64,000 nt of DNA from Fabrea salina (lineage: Eukaryota; Ciliophora; Heterotrichea; Heterotrichida; Fabreidae), in contig JALIHJ010000011.1 of the NCBI GenBank assembly GCA_022984795.1, positions 124,001 through 188,000 of the forward strand, read 5' to 3'. A program made the translations under genes and the position numbers. The notes beneath the pieces are model-generated. The model was not told the DNA's origin and searched no databases. It saw nothing but the letters and a program-made list of their open reading frames with translations. Position 1 is the first letter of the stretch, and every line of letters begins with the position of its first letter. Of this stretch, positions 1-9,922 are shown piece by piece.

Positions 1-1
1 A

Positions 2-904
2 GGTTCGCTTACAGCTTTTGCAATGTACAGTGTCTACGCTGGCATGGGTTTCAGACTATTGACTTCTGGGTACGCTGAGTTCAAAAAAGCTGCAGGCATA
101 TACGACCAAATAATAACTACTCAAGAAAAACTAGAAGAAAAAGAACAAGTCTTGCTGAAGGGAATCCAATCCCAGCACAGCAAAGGACCAAGCATTTCTT
201 TCAGAAACGTTACTTTTGCTTACCCAGGAAGAGAAGTAAACATTTTGGAAGGAATTAACTTGAACGTGAAGCCTGGAGAGGTTTTAGGAATAGTAGGTAA
301 GTCAGGCAGTGGAAAGTCAACTATGTTTCACTTGCTCACACACCTTTACAGACCTAGCTCAGGAAGTATCTACATAGACGGAGTAGACATCAGCACCAAA
401 CCTGCTTGGTGGGCACGCCACTTAGTATCTGTAGTTTCCCAAGAAGCTTTGTTGTTTTCAGCGACTATAAAAGAAAACATCATTTACTCCAACCCCGAAG
501 CCACTATGGAACAGATCGAAGAAGCCTGCAGACGGGCAGACGCCCTTAGTTTCATATCCAAACTTCCCAGCAAGTTCGAAACACAAGTAGGCGAAGGGGG
601 ACTTTCTTTGTCAGGAGGCCAGAGACAACGCATAGCCATTGCTAGAGCTCTACTTAAGACTCCGCACATTTTGTTACTTGACGAAGCTACTTCAGGTTTA
701 GACGCTAACTCAGACACGTACATAAAAAAGATTCTGGAAGAAGAGATCAAAAGGGAAAAACACACTGTTCTGATGATCACCCACCGAGTAAACACCCTCA
801 AAACTCTAGCAGACAGAATAGCTGTGCTGAATGCAGGCAAACTCCAAAAAGTAGGAACTTTTGAAAACCTAAAGAACAACCAAGGCTTTAAGATACTAAT
901 GTAA
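2..904 (+). CDS. ABC transporter, ABCB-type, C-terminal part (partial)
   Basis: The gene runs in from the left edge: the frame is open from base 2, so the ATG at 23 is internal. The first ~25 residues look like the last membrane helix of an ABCB exporter. The nucleotide-binding domain follows with every motif intact: Walker A GKSGSGKST, Q-loop in VVSQEALLF, signature LSGGQRQR, Walker B ILLLDEATSGLD and H-loop ITHR. The family couples ATP hydrolysis to lipid, peptide or drug export. The substrate cannot be told from this part. It ends 1 nt before the stop of the convergent neighbour. Confidence 0.93.
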   Translation, partial: GSLTAFAMYSVYAGMGFRLLTSGYAEFKKAAGIYDQIITTQEKLEEKEQVLLKGIQSQHSKGPSISFRNVTFAYPGREVNILEGINLNVKPGEVLGIVGKSGSGKSTMFHLLTHLYRPSSGSIYIDGVDISTKPAWWARHLVSVVSQEALLFSATIKENIIYSNPEATMEQIEEACRRADALSFISKLPSKFETQVGEGGLSLSGGQRQRIAIARALLKTPHILLLDEATSGLDANSDTYIKKILEEEIKREKHTVLMITHRVNTLKTLADRIAVLNAGKLQKVGTFENLKNNQGFKILM

Positions 905-905
905 G

Positions 906-1526
906 TTAATTATCAGAAGTCGTTAGAATTTCACTGTGTTGCGTATAAGTCTTCTTGACCCACCCGAAGTAGTAAATACTGCTCCAAACCACCATAACGA
1001 CAGAAATGCACCCATTCTTAAAAGCAGGTCCTAACTCGAAGTTAGGTTTCCAAAAAGAATTTGAACTAATTGCTGCAAAGTAAAGCCAAAAACTCATTCC
1101 ACACAAGTTCATTAAAGACCCCAGCCAGAGCCAAAAGTCTTTGTCGAGCAAAGAGTTTTCTAAGCGTTCCCCTTCCATACGCTCTATCTTCCTTTTTAAG
1201 TTTATCAGTCCACACATAAACACCAGCAAGCTAACTAAAAACACTTCAAAAAACACTTCTCCTGCAAAGTGCAAGTTTCTGAGGAATTCGCAAGAGTCAC
1301 TTTCACAAAAGCACTGGAACTCCAATTTAAAAGACCGAGACGTGAGACAAGTCCAAGAGTCACTGGCAAAGTCGTAGTAGCTGTGCAAATTCAAAGCCAT
1401 GAGACTAAATCCTTGTTTGTCTAGGTAAAACCAGTGATCTACGCAAACTGAAGACAACCCCATAACTATCCCTATCACTAGCCAGATCCCTACTACTTTC
1501 AGCTTGATTTCTGAGTTGGACAACAT
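906..1526 (-). CDS. Four-helix membrane protein, unknown
   Basis: This 206-residue protein has four hydrophobic stretches, near residues 10-28, 92-112, 130-152 and 172-190. A Cys-rich loop (several Cys between residues 58 and 83) lies between helices 1 and 2. The topology recalls claudin/PMP22 or tetraspanin-like proteins, but I see no diagnostic motif, so no function is assigned. The ATG at 1526 is preceded by A+T-rich DNA. The gene is convergent with the ABC gene at 1-nt stop spacing and divergent from the gene at 1607. Confidence 0.75.
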   Translation of the reverse strand: MLSNSEIKLKVVGIWLVIGIVMGLSSVCVDHWFYLDKQGFSLMALNLHSYYDFASDSWTCLTSRSFKLEFQCFCESDSCEFLRNLHFAGEVFFEVFLVSLLVFMCGLINLKRKIERMEGERLENSLLDKDFWLWLGSLMNLCGMSFWLYFAAISSNSFWKPNFELGPAFKNGCISVVMVVWSSIYYFGWVKKTYTQHSEILTTSDN

Positions 1527-1606
1527 GTTTTTTCCATATGAATATTTTAGAAGACTGCGTTGAAAGCTTGAAAAGGGACCCTTCTCCCCACGTTTTAAAG
1601 TGTTTA

Positions 1607-2530
1607 ATGAAGTAACCCTTACTTAGTTACCTTAAAGAACAAAAGAACTCTTCTACTGATGTTCTTAAAAGTTTTGGAACTTCAGGGATTCCTTCATTGT
1701 TTGAGTGGATGTACTCCAAAGACACCGACTTAAGGAAAGCCTCCGCAATGTTTATTTGCGAGTTGGCCCACCAAGAACCACAAGCCCAAAGCATGATTTT
1801 CAAAGCCATGGGCTTTGTTCCTTTAGAAGGCAAAGTCTCCATCAACAAGTTCCCTGCCAAAATCGAAAACATAATAGCTCAGAGGCCCCAAGTGTTAAGG
1901 ATGCTTCAAAAGAAAGAAGTTTCTACTGCTAAGTTCTGGTGTTTTCCTCCTCTAGACTCTTCAAGTTACAGAGCAGCACTTGAAAACTCAATATTCTTTC
2001 CAGACCCTTTGGAGTACCTTATAGGGTTTTTTTACACTGCTCCGAAGTATTCTCCTGCTAAGTTCATTGACACAACTACTTCTTACATTTCAGACAACTC
2101 AGTTTCAGAAGAAAACAAAAACTCCACTCCCCGGCCTAAACGAAAAGCGGTTACTCCTACTAGAGAAGCTAAGACTGAAAGAAGAAGGTTCAGGGAACCA
2201 GTTCCTTACTCTACTCACCTTTACTCCCGGGAAGACCCTGGAATGCAAGCTGCTCCTTTTGAAGTTTCTTCTCCTTCAAAGCCAATGGTCAAGCCCTCAG
2301 CTATTTCCAGAAACTCGCCTAGGTACCAAGGAGTAGAAGCCTCAATAAACAGAATCAAGGGCACCCTCAAAGACATTTCTAAGCAGTCTCCCCACAAAAA
2401 CTACTTAACTCCTACTGCAGCTTCAAGTTTAAAGTCCAAGTCCCCTCCGCCTTCAAGTCTAGCTTCTAGAAGAAGAGAATTACTCAGCAAGGCCGAAAAA
2501 TTAATAAAAACTCCTAAAACTAAGCGTTAA
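1607..2530 (+). CDS. Unknown protein with basic, Ser/Pro-rich tail; one 15-nt intron
   Basis: The ATG at 1607 is followed after 5 nt by an in-frame problem that removing a 15-nt intron (1612-1626) solves, giving a protein that begins MNYLKEQKNS. Residues ~1-140 are helical and end in a hydrophobic patch around GFFYTAP. The rest is disordered, rich in Ser, Pro, Lys and Arg, with a Lys/Arg-rich C-terminus. The helical part faintly resembles an ARM-type segment (SIPSLFEWMYSKD-like). I do not recognise the family. Without the intron the first in-frame ATG would come about 34 codons later. Confidence 0.72.
1612..1626 (+). other. 15-nt intron
   Basis: Sequence GTAACCCTTACTTAG with A at position 10. 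It contains the in-frame TAA at 1613-1615. Splicing joins AA|T (phase 2) and restores an ATG-initiated frame. Confidence 0.85.
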
Positions 2531-2578
2531 CTACTGTTCTTTATGAATTTTCATAGTTAACATTCAAAAACCGAATCA

Positions 2579-3487
2579 ATGTCATTAACTTACGCTGACC
2601 AACACCAAGCATGGCAACAAAGAGTCCAAAAAGAAATTACTGCTCATTCTAAGTTTTACAGGTAAAAACTACTTAGCAATTTTGATTCCAGCATAAAAGA
2701 CTCCTACCACTTAAGTTTTTCTCGCAAAACTAATCAACCAAGAAGGAGACACTATAGAACTAAGTCCACTCCCAAAACCGACTATCAAAAGTCCTTCAAC
2801 GTAGAACTAAACACTTCTAACATATACGCAGAAGTCCGAGGCAAGTACGCCAGACCTGCTCCTCCTTTGAATCAATACGTTAAAGCTGATGAAAACCCTA
2901 CACTCGCACGCCCTGCAACAGCTGGAAGCTACAGAAGCAAAAGACAAGCCGTCACTTCTAGAAAGGACTCTTCTCGGCCTAGAACCAACTTCAGAATCCG
3001 TAGCAAAAAAAGCCTTAACTCAAATGTTGGTTCTAGAGCTAACTCCGTTTGTTCAAACCAAACTGAAGGACATAAAAGGCACAAAAGCTTCTCTATGGAT
3101 AAAAAGCTTGAAAGGCCCCCAAAGCCTGAAACTCCTCAACAGGACTACTTAAAAGTCCACGACGAAAGTCCTCCAAAAGAACTCCAAGAAGAAGCCCAGG
3201 AACCTCAGGAACCCCAGGAACCCCAAGAAAACTTAGAAGAGAACTTAAACGAAAAAGCCAAACAAGAAGACAACGAATCTGTTGCCACTGCTAACAGCGA
3301 AGGTGATGACCAGGCTTCCCTTAAATCCAAAAACTCCCACAAGAGTGACAAGGAGTCCGTAAGGTCGTTTGAAACTACCAGTTCCCAAAGACGCTACATC
3401 CAAGAACTCGAAGAACTCCTCAAGAAAGAACGCCTAAAAAGACTTAGTGCCGAAAAAGCTCTCGAAGGCTTAAAAAAGACTAAGTAA
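2579..3487 (+). CDS. Basic/acidic low-complexity protein with C-terminal coiled coil; one 15-nt intron
   Basis: The start is the ATG at 2579. An intron at 2662-2676 joins the first 27 codons to the long downstream frame, giving a protein of 297 residues. The N-terminal two thirds is basic and Ser/Thr-rich. A Gln-Glu-Pro tandem run follows (bases ~3190-3230), then an acidic stretch. The last ~35 residues form a Leu-rich coiled coil of the EELLKKERLKRLSAEKALEG type. This could be a cytoskeletal or basal-body associated protein, but only composition supports that. It converges on the proteasome gene with a 1-nt gap. Confidence 0.72.
2662..2676 (+). other. 15-nt intron
   Basis: GTAAAAACTACTTAG, A at position 10, phase 2 (AG|C). 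Without it the frame stops at the TAA or TAG inside the element. Confidence 0.88.
3190..3230 (+). repeat. Gln-Glu-Pro coding repeat
   Basis: A short in-frame run of near-identical 9-nt units (CAGGAACCT/CCC) encodes repeated QEP within the gene at 2579-3487. Confidence 0.7.
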
Positions 3488-3488
3488 C

Positions 3489-4220
3489 TTAAGCTTCTAC
3501 TTGCATGCCTTGTTCCATGTCCCTGAGTACTTTGTTGATTTCTTCTTCTTCAACAAATCTGAACCCCTCAGGCCCTGCTACACCTACACTGATGCTTTTT
3601 CCGTTCAACTCTGTTTCAGCCTGAGCAGACACCTTGACAGCTTTTATAGCGTGCATTATCATTTGTTGTTCACTTTCATTGGCGAAGTTTTCAAAGTTGT
3701 TTTCCAAGTAGGTTTTTGCAGACTGGTTCCTTGCGCCGATGGCTGCGGCGTAATACTCGTTAAAAGTAGCGTCAGGCATGATATCGTATATATGGGCTCC
3801 GTTTTCATCCACTCCTGCAATTAAACAGCCTACGCCATAAGGTCTTTTCCCAGGCCTGTGGGTTTTGAGTTGGGCCTTTTCAGCGAGTTTGGCCAAAAGC
3901 CTTCCGGGGTTGTAGGGTTCTCCGTAAGTGTACTTATGGTTCAGGGCTTCAGTGCGCAGGAACTTGCAAATGAGCCTTCCGTCAGCTGTCAGGCCTGAAA
4001 AACACAGAGCAAGGTGGTCGTCTATCTTATATAGTTTCTGTTGATGCTCAGCCAGCGCTGAAGGAGACCTATTCAGAGTAGCAAGTACTGCATGGGTGCT
4101 TGAACGCAAGGCTACGCAGAGAGAACCCTGCTTGATAGCTTCCATAGCATACTCTATCTGGAACAGCCTGCCTTGTGGGCTCCAAGATAAGCAGTCAGTG
4201 TCGTAAGGACTTCTCAGCAT
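3489..4220 (-). CDS. PSMA1: 20S proteasome subunit alpha-6 (PSMA1-like)
   Basis: The 243-residue protein starts with the alpha-subunit signature YDTDCLSWSPQGRLFQIEYA, followed by MEAIKQGSLCVALRS. Together with the RRPYGVG-type motif (KRPYGVGCLIAG) and GARNQSAKTYLE this matches the PSMA1/alpha6 branch. Alpha subunits form the outer rings and gate of the 20S core and are not proteolytic. It is slightly shorter than the human protein (263 residues), lacking the acidic tail. The ATG lies 2 nt after the stop of the upstream same-strand gene. The 3' end is 1 nt from the convergent gene's stop. Confidence 0.96.
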   Translation of the reverse strand: MLRSPYDTDCLSWSPQGRLFQIEYAMEAIKQGSLCVALRSSTHAVLATLNRSPSALAEHQQKLYKIDDHLALCFSGLTADGRLICKFLRTEALNHKYTYGEPYNPGRLLAKLAEKAQLKTHRPGKRPYGVGCLIAGVDENGAHIYDIMPDATFNEYYAAAIGARNQSAKTYLENNFENFANESEQQMIMHAIKAVKVSAQAETELNGKSISVGVAGPEGFRFVEEEEINKVLRDMEQGMQVEA

Positions 4221-4222
4221 AT

Positions 4223-6049
4223 TTACTTACGTTGGTACAAAAGGTTACTTCTAGTAGACTTAGACCGTTTTGTCTCTTCGATTTCTACCTCTGGGTCAGC
4301 CAGCACAAAAACTTCTTCACACTCAAGGCCTTTTTCTTCGTTCAGAACTGAAGAAACTAAAACCTCCAGCCAAAGTCTCCCTGGAAAGTCTTTTACTATG
4401 TCAAACCAGATCCACTCTGCCACTCTAGAGAATATTCTATCCTTTTCTAGGACAAATATTTCTCTTTGTATGGGTGCAGGGAGGTCTTTTCTGGATTCAT
4501 CGATTCTGAAACAAGTAAGTTCTTCTTCCACTAGCTCTTCCAGCCAGTCTTTTTTCAAGAAACTGTCCACTAACTCTTCCAGCACTATCACTACTATTCT
4601 GCTGTTTTGGGACTTTTCTTCAGAAAGGGACTCCTCAACTATGCTTTGCATAGAAAGACTGCTGATCATGTACTCGTAAGTATGCAAGCAAATGATTCTG
4701 CGGAACTCTTCCTCTACTAAGTCCGAAAGTTCTTCCTGAGTTACTTGAGTTATAACCTCCTCCCAGCTTCCCAGGTACTCCTGGTCTTTTATTTCAGTGT
4801 AGGCCTCGTTTGCCACAAAAGGTATTTGTTCTTTAAGGATTTCAGTGATTATTCTGTCTAGAATTGAACTAGAGTACAAACGCATGGAGGCTGAAATCAT
4901 TTCTTTGATGCTTTCTTCAACGTAGTTGGTTATGTTTCCCCTTGTTTCTGAGTCTAGTAACTCTCCCAGTACATCTTCTGAAATTGCTTTGATTTCTCCA
5001 AATGAAAGTTCAGGCTCTTTTTCCTCCTCCAACTCAGAAACTACTTGGTGGTATTCAGGCGTGCTTTCGTCTTGCTTAGGAGTAGCCCTAGTTTCAGGTT
5101 TGGGGGGCTTGGAGTTCCTAACTTTGATGCAAGGACTTGGCTTCCTTTGGACCAAACCCAGAACTTTCATGCCAAAGTTGACTCTTTCAGAAGCTTTTGC
5201 GTTGAGAGGAAAAATCGGAACGTACTGGATGCGGTTAGTTCTGTTGGCTCTAGTGGCAATAGAAGCCACTTTTAAGTTAACCAAAAAGGGGTCGTCTTGT
5301 TCAAACTTAAATAAACCTGCAAGGGCAGTGTCCTTTAAAAAATTAAGGTCGTGTTTCATCTTTTCAAGGTAGTTTTCATTCTTCCACAAGAACTGGTAAG
5401 CGTTTAGTTTCATGTAGTTACTCCAAAAACTTACAGACTCCACTATTGACAAGTTCAAGTTCCTTATGTTCCTGAAAAGCTCTATGGCTTCTTTTTTCAA
5501 ACTGGCTACTTTTTGCTTTTCAGTTGTGGCAAGCAAACTTTGGTTTAGTTCGCTTATTTGGATAACTAAGTACTCCCTGTCTGTAATGCTATTCATCACT
5601 AGTTGGACAGGGTTTTCTCCTTTTTCTAGTAAGTCAATTTCCTTAGCAATCACAAAGGCTTTTCTTTTGCTGGGTAAGTCGGCAATTTGAGTGCTAAAGA
5701 TGTCCATATGCTGAGGACTCACTCTGAAACGTTCCCAGGTTTCCTTTAGTTGGCTTTCAAGTAGCTTGGCTTGGTTATCATAGATTTGTCTGGTGCGGGC
5801 AGTTTTGTTGAGGGAGTCTTTAGAAAGAGTTCTTGATCTAGAAGAAGAGGAGTTAGAATTGGACCTTGCTCCGCTTGGTCTGTGGGACCTTAATCTCAGC
5901 CTATTGTTTTGAATATACTTGCAGTAAACGTCTCTTTTGCTGTCGTAGTTAGGGAGCTTTTTGGCAATGAACCTAGAGTCCCAGGGTGTTTCGTGAAGCA
6001 TTGTTTTGTTTTTGGCACTTATGCTGGATTTGTTTATTTTCTTTTCCAT
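4223..6049 (-). CDS. Large unknown protein, helical with acidic C-terminal half
   Basis: The product has 608 residues. Residues 1-90 are basic and Ser/Arg-rich. Residues ~90-300 are helical with heptad-like patterns. From ~330 on it is strongly acidic and helical, with repeated IxxEVLxELLDxE-type segments, and the last residues are basic again. I find no catalytic motif or membrane span. It may be a ciliate-specific structural or cytoskeletal protein. The frame is continuous and codon use matches neighbours, so it is a real gene; function unknown. Only 2 nt separate its stop from the ATG of the proteasome gene downstream. Confidence 0.72.
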   Translation of the reverse strand: MEKKINKSSISAKNKTMLHETPWDSRFIAKKLPNYDSKRDVYCKYIQNNRLRLRSHRPSGARSNSNSSSSRSRTLSKDSLNKTARTRQIYDNQAKLLESQLKETWERFRVSPQHMDIFSTQIADLPSKRKAFVIAKEIDLLEKGENPVQLVMNSITDREYLVIQISELNQSLLATTEKQKVASLKKEAIELFRNIRNLNLSIVESVSFWSNYMKLNAYQFLWKNENYLEKMKHDLNFLKDTALAGLFKFEQDDPFLVNLKVASIATRANRTNRIQYVPIFPLNAKASERVNFGMKVLGLVQRKPSPCIKVRNSKPPKPETRATPKQDESTPEYHQVVSELEEEKEPELSFGEIKAISEDVLGELLDSETRGNITNYVEESIKEMISASMRLYSSSILDRIITEILKEQIPFVANEAYTEIKDQEYLGSWEEVITQVTQEELSDLVEEEFRRIICLHTYEYMISSLSMQSIVEESLSEEKSQNSRIVVIVLEELVDSFLKKDWLEELVEEELTCFRIDESRKDLPAPIQREIFVLEKDRIFSRVAEWIWFDIVKDFPGRLWLEVLVSSVLNEEKGLECEEVFVLADPEVEIEETKRSKSTRSNLLYQRK

Positions 6050-6093
6050 TTATGATAAGAAATTACATACTTGAAGAAGTCTAAGTATTACTT

Positions 6094-7041
6094 CTAAGGA
6101 TTTTCTATTTCTTCTATGCAGTTCCACTCTTTGTTTAAGTTCCTTTTCCAAACCTTCACTTTGCTGTCGTCGCCTGTTGAACAAATGGTTGTGCCTAGTA
6201 GGTCCCAGCACACCTTCCACACTTTAGAAGTATGCCCAGTTAAAACCTGTTCAAGTTCTATTATTCCTTGGTTTCCGTCCACTCGCCACACTACTACAGT
6301 CGAGTCCAGAGAGCAAGAACACACTAAATGCTTTCTTCTGCCCATCAACTGAGCCCAGTCCAAGTCAACTACTGCAAGTTTGTGGGCTTCAGGTGCTGTG
6401 TATATGTTTTGCCAAGTTTTAGTTTCAGTTGAGCAAACCCACAACTGCAGCAAAGAAGCTTCTTCCGAAAACTGCTTGCAAAACTTCTCCCTTGCTGTTT
6501 CAGCGTCGTTGTTGCCTACAATAAGCATCGGAGGGTCAATGGGGCTTGGGTTCCAGGCAATGCAGTTGCTGCCTAGTGGGGAGCCAAGAAACATCTGGGC
6601 AACACTCCAGACTTTTAAGTTTACTGAATTGCTGGGTTCATAAATCCTTATTTCCCCGTTACTCGAGCAAACAGCTAGTTGTAGTCCTAAGTGCTTAGGA
6701 GCAAACCTTATGTCCTCTATAGGTTCTTTGCTCTCCACTAAGTTTGCTAGCGTGTTCCAGGAGTTTTCGCCTGAATTTTCTTCGTAGATGTTGACTGACT
6801 TATCAAACGAGCAAGAAGCAAGCAATGTGCCAAACTCAGGGTGTGCCCATCTTACTTTGAATATTGCTCCTGAGTGTGCGTTCCACCTTGCACTGAGTTT
6901 CCATCCACTTTGGGTGTGGTCCCAAACCTGTATTGACTGGTCTGCTGAGGACAAAGCTAGTCTGTTGCCGTGGAAGTTAAAAGAAATGCAAAAAATATAA
7001 CTCTCAGTTCCTAAATCCAAGTTTTCTACCCGAGTTGCCAT
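6094..7041 (-). CDS. SEH1: Nucleoporin SEH1 (WD40)
   Basis: This 315-residue WD40 protein carries hallmarks of SEH1 rather than SEC13: FHGNRLALSSADQSIQVWD near the N-terminus, HSGAIFKVRWAHPEFG, LASCSFDKSVNIYEE, and FAPKHLGLQLAVCSSNGEIR. These fit the human SEH1 blades in the same order. SEH1 is a six-bladed open propeller in the NUP107 (Y) complex of the nuclear pore and in GATOR2. The length is close to the family's ~350. The gene is divergent from the RING-CH gene, 48 bp away. Confidence 0.93.
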   Translation of the reverse strand: MATRVENLDLGTESYIFCISFNFHGNRLALSSADQSIQVWDHTQSGWKLSARWNAHSGAIFKVRWAHPEFGTLLASCSFDKSVNIYEENSGENSWNTLANLVESKEPIEDIRFAPKHLGLQLAVCSSNGEIRIYEPSNSVNLKVWSVAQMFLGSPLGSNCIAWNPSPIDPPMLIVGNNDAETAREKFCKQFSEEASLLQLWVCSTETKTWQNIYTAPEAHKLAVVDLDWAQLMGRRKHLVCSCSLDSTVVVWRVDGNQGIIELEQVLTGHTSKVWKVCWDLLGTTICSTGDDSKVKVWKRNLNKEWNCIEEIENP

Positions 7042-7089
7042 TTAATTGGATTCGGGTTTAACTAGTGGATTTTATTCATAATTAAGCAA

Positions 7090-7887
7090 ATGTCGAGAAT
7101 AGCGCCTACCATAGAGCTAAACTTAAGTCCAGAAGAAGATAAGATGTGCAGGGTTTGTTTTGAAACTGGGACTGTTAGCATGAAGTTGATTTCTCCTTGC
7201 AAATGCACAGGTTCAGTCAAGTACATTCATGAAGAGTGCATGAAAACATGGATTGTTTCCCAGTATGAAGACATAGAAGAAGTTAAGTGCGAAATCTGTA
7301 AGACTCCTCTTTTGATGGAATTCAAAATAGGCCGCAAATGCTCGCCCAAAATGTCTTGCCAAGAAGGAGTTTCGCAGTGTATGTTTATTCCTTTGCTGTT
7401 TTCAGTACTGGCTATGCTGGGCTTGATTATTTACTTACTGGCAGACACCTACTTGGAAGAAGCTGCTGACGACGAAGAAAGAGGCTACACCATTGCTCTT
7501 TTAGTTACCTGTATAATATCTTCCATCGTAGTTATTGCACTGATGGCTCATGCTTTTAAGGAGTCATGCTTTACTTTTGAAATCAACAACTGGTTTATTT
7601 ACTCACAGGAATTTTCTTTTGAAGAAGCTGAGTCACAGAAGTCTATAAAAGAAGAGAACTACCTAAGTCGTGAACCTCAAAACCAGCCTGTCTTGGTAAT
7701 TCCTAATTTTTCGAGAGTAGGGGGCAGAAAAGTCACAGTTCCCAACTTACGGCCTAACTTAACTCCCGTTATGCAGAGAGAAAGAATAATAGCATTCACT
7801 CCTAACATCACACCCCAACTTTCACTTGTGTCTTACAATAGAGAAGTTTTTGGAACTCCTTCTGACCAAGAACAAAATGCTTCTTAA
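7090..7887 (+). CDS. RING-CH (MARCH-type) membrane E3 ubiquitin ligase
   Basis: Residues 19-71 form a RING-CH finger with Cys20, Cys23, Cys37, Cys39, His47, Cys50, Cys67 and Cys70, in the C4HC3 order. Two membrane helices follow at ~98-120 and ~133-153, then a basic cytosolic tail of ~110 residues. This is the layout of MARCH E3 ligases, which ubiquitinate membrane proteins and control their sorting. The substrate is unknown. Confidence 0.9.
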   Translation: MSRIAPTIELNLSPEEDKMCRVCFETGTVSMKLISPCKCTGSVKYIHEECMKTWIVSQYEDIEEVKCEICKTPLLMEFKIGRKCSPKMSCQEGVSQCMFIPLLFSVLAMLGLIIYLLADTYLEEAADDEERGYTIALLVTCIISSIVVIALMAHAFKESCFTFEINNWFIYSQEFSFEEAESQKSIKEENYLSREPQNQPVLVIPNFSRVGGRKVTVPNLRPNLTPVMQRERIIAFTPNITPQLSLVSYNREVFGTPSDQEQNAS

Positions 7888-7922
7888 GTTAATTTAGCAT
7901 AACTAACTGGGGGCTAAAATTT

Positions 7923-9902
7923 ATGCAGGTAAACGCTTTGCAGAAGTTTTTGGAGTACAAAAGCAAAAAGGATACTTTAACTAGTCCGCTCTCTCAAAAG
8001 TCTTTTTCAGAAGTCCTTGAAAACCGTAAAAAGGCAGTTTTGCAGCAATTAGAAAGTAAACATAAACCAATGCCAGAACCTGAAGTCCCTAAAAAGCCCA
8101 GCACTCCAGAAGAACCCCTGTTTCCTCCTGAGTCTCCCAAAAGAATCCCTGAGCAAACTACTTGTTCAATACAACTCTATTCAAAAGATGAAGTGCTTTT
8201 GAAAACTTCAGCTTTTCTATCGCCTGCACTCAAAAGGTACATATACGAAGCTGCAGGAATCTACTGCACAGACGTGGAGGGCTGGATTATTCCCATTAGT
8301 ATGTTTGAGTTCTTCGTAAGTTCCACTCAAGACTTAAGGGCTTTTAAGTTCCAAAAAATTCCAAATTTCGTAATAAAAGCCCTTGAAAGTAATAAACCCC
8401 AAGTCTGCAAGCAATGCCCCCACAACTACCAAAGCGAAACGCCTAAAAGTTTAGATAGCTTGCCAAACCACATTTTGTCGCAACTTTATAACTTCCAAAA
8501 AGAAGGAGTTGAGTTTGGACTTAAGCACTTCGGAAGGGTTTTGATTGGCGATGAAATGGGTATAGGAAAAACTGTGCAAGGAATAGCAATTGCAACTGTT
8601 TACAGGGAAGAGTGGCCTTGCATAGTTATTTGTCCAGCCAGTATTAAACTTAACTGGATGAACGAGTTTAGAAGGTGGGTTCCTGACTTAGAAACCCAAG
8701 ACTTTTACTTTCTGGACAAAAAAGCAACTATGAGGAACAGTGCAAAGGTTTGGATTTCTAGTTACCACATGGCTACTAACTTAGAAGTGTACTTGAACTC
8801 TAAGTACTTTAAAGTCGTGATTGCAGATGAATCCCACTACTTAAAAAACTACTCTGCTAAAAGAACTAAGTGCTTAGTGCCTTTTTTGCAAAAAGCAAAA
8901 AGAGTGATTCTGCTAAGTGGAACTCCAGTTGTTTCAAGGCCTGCTGAACTCTACACTCAGTTGTCTGCTATCCGTCCTGACATATTTAACAACTTTAAAA
9001 TTTATGCTGAAAGGTACTGCGACCCCAAAGTTCTTTTTACTCACACTGACTACAGCGGAGCTTCAAATATTAAAGAACTCTACACACTTATTTCTAACAC
9101 AGTTATGATCAGACGCATTAAGTCAGAGGTCCTTTCCCAACTGCCCGACAAGTTCAGACAAAAGGTTGAAATTCCTGTTACTTACGAATACACTCGCAAA
9201 ATCAAAAAACTCTACTTTGATGTGCGCAAAAAAAAGGAATACTTCAAAGAAACCCACGAAGTAACAGGAGACGAAGTGGACTCAGCAGCTAAAAATCTAG
9301 AAAAGGAATTATTCTTCACACAAGCTTTCACTTTAACTTGCAAGGCTAAACTCAAAGGAGTTGTTGACTATGTTTCCTACCTTATTCAAAGTAACTGCAA
9401 GTTTATGTTTTTTGGCCACCACTTAGAAATGCTAGATGCAGTGGAGACTCAAGTTAACAAAGAAAAAACCAAGTACATCAGAATAGACGGAAGCACTCCT
9501 CATCAAAAACGCCAGGCAGGAGTAAACGCTTTTCAAAACAACTCCGACTGTAAAGTAGCTATACTGGGAATCATGGCAGCAGGCCAAGGTTTAACTCTTA
9601 CTGAAGCCTCTACAGTGGCGATGGGAGAGCTAGCTTGGACTCCTGGAGTTATGATCCAAGCTGAAGACCGTGCTCACAGAATTGGACAAAAAAGGTGTGT
9701 GAACATCCATTACTTGTACGGACCCCAAACTTTAGATGAGTACATCTGGCCTAAACTACAAGCTAAACTCAACATAGTAAGTGGAACTTTGGACAACGGA
9801 AACAACCACTCTATGGACAGTTTTTTGAATCCACAAGAGAGACTAGGCATGGGGCAGTTTGACACTAGCGAAGTCAGTCTTCCAGTTAAGAGAAGAATTT
9901 AA
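7923..9902 (+). CDS. SMARCAL1: SNF2-family annealing helicase, SMARCAL1/ZRANB3-like
   Basis: The 659-residue protein has a disordered N-terminus and a HARP-like region (~85-150) before the SNF2 ATPase. Visible motifs are GDEMGIGKT (210-217), ADESHYLKN (DESH box), LLSGTP and, in the C-terminal lobe, AAGQGLTLTEA and AEDRAHRIGQ. The DESH box with a single HARP-like domain points to SMARCAL1 and ZRANB3, which rewind RPA-bound DNA at stalled forks. An N-terminal RPA-binding motif is not obvious. A 15-nt GT...AG at 7929-7943 could be spliced in frame but has T at position 10, so I kept it as coding. Confidence 0.9.
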   Translation: MQVNALQKFLEYKSKKDTLTSPLSQKSFSEVLENRKKAVLQQLESKHKPMPEPEVPKKPSTPEEPLFPPESPKRIPEQTTCSIQLYSKDEVLLKTSAFLSPALKRYIYEAAGIYCTDVEGWIIPISMFEFFVSSTQDLRAFKFQKIPNFVIKALESNKPQVCKQCPHNYQSETPKSLDSLPNHILSQLYNFQKEGVEFGLKHFGRVLIGDEMGIGKTVQGIAIATVYREEWPCIVICPASIKLNWMNEFRRWVPDLETQDFYFLDKKATMRNSAKVWISSYHMATNLEVYLNSKYFKVVIADESHYLKNYSAKRTKCLVPFLQKAKRVILLSGTPVVSRPAELYTQLSAIRPDIFNNFKIYAERYCDPKVLFTHTDYSGASNIKELYTLISNTVMIRRIKSEVLSQLPDKFRQKVEIPVTYEYTRKIKKLYFDVRKKKEYFKETHEVTGDEVDSAAKNLEKELFFTQAFTLTCKAKLKGVVDYVSYLIQSNCKFMFFGHHLEMLDAVETQVNKEKTKYIRIDGSTPHQKRQAGVNAFQNNSDCKVAILGIMAAGQGLTLTEASTVAMGELAWTPGVMIQAEDRAHRIGQKRCVNIHYLYGPQTLDEYIWPKLQAKLNIVSGTLDNGNNHSMDSFLNPQERLGMGQFDTSEVSLPVKRRI

Positions 9903-9922
9903 TTTAAACATGAGCTTGTAAT

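Noticed and set aside
7929-7943. GTAAACGCTTTGCAG, a 15-nt GT...AG just after the SMARCAL1 ATG
   Set aside because: It would splice in frame, but position 10 is T and it ends CAG, unlike the six supported introns. It contains no stop, so nothing demands its removal.
8316-8331. 16-nt GTAAG...AG in the SMARCAL1-like gene with A at position 10
   Set aside because: Removal would break a frame that is open and conserved on both sides.
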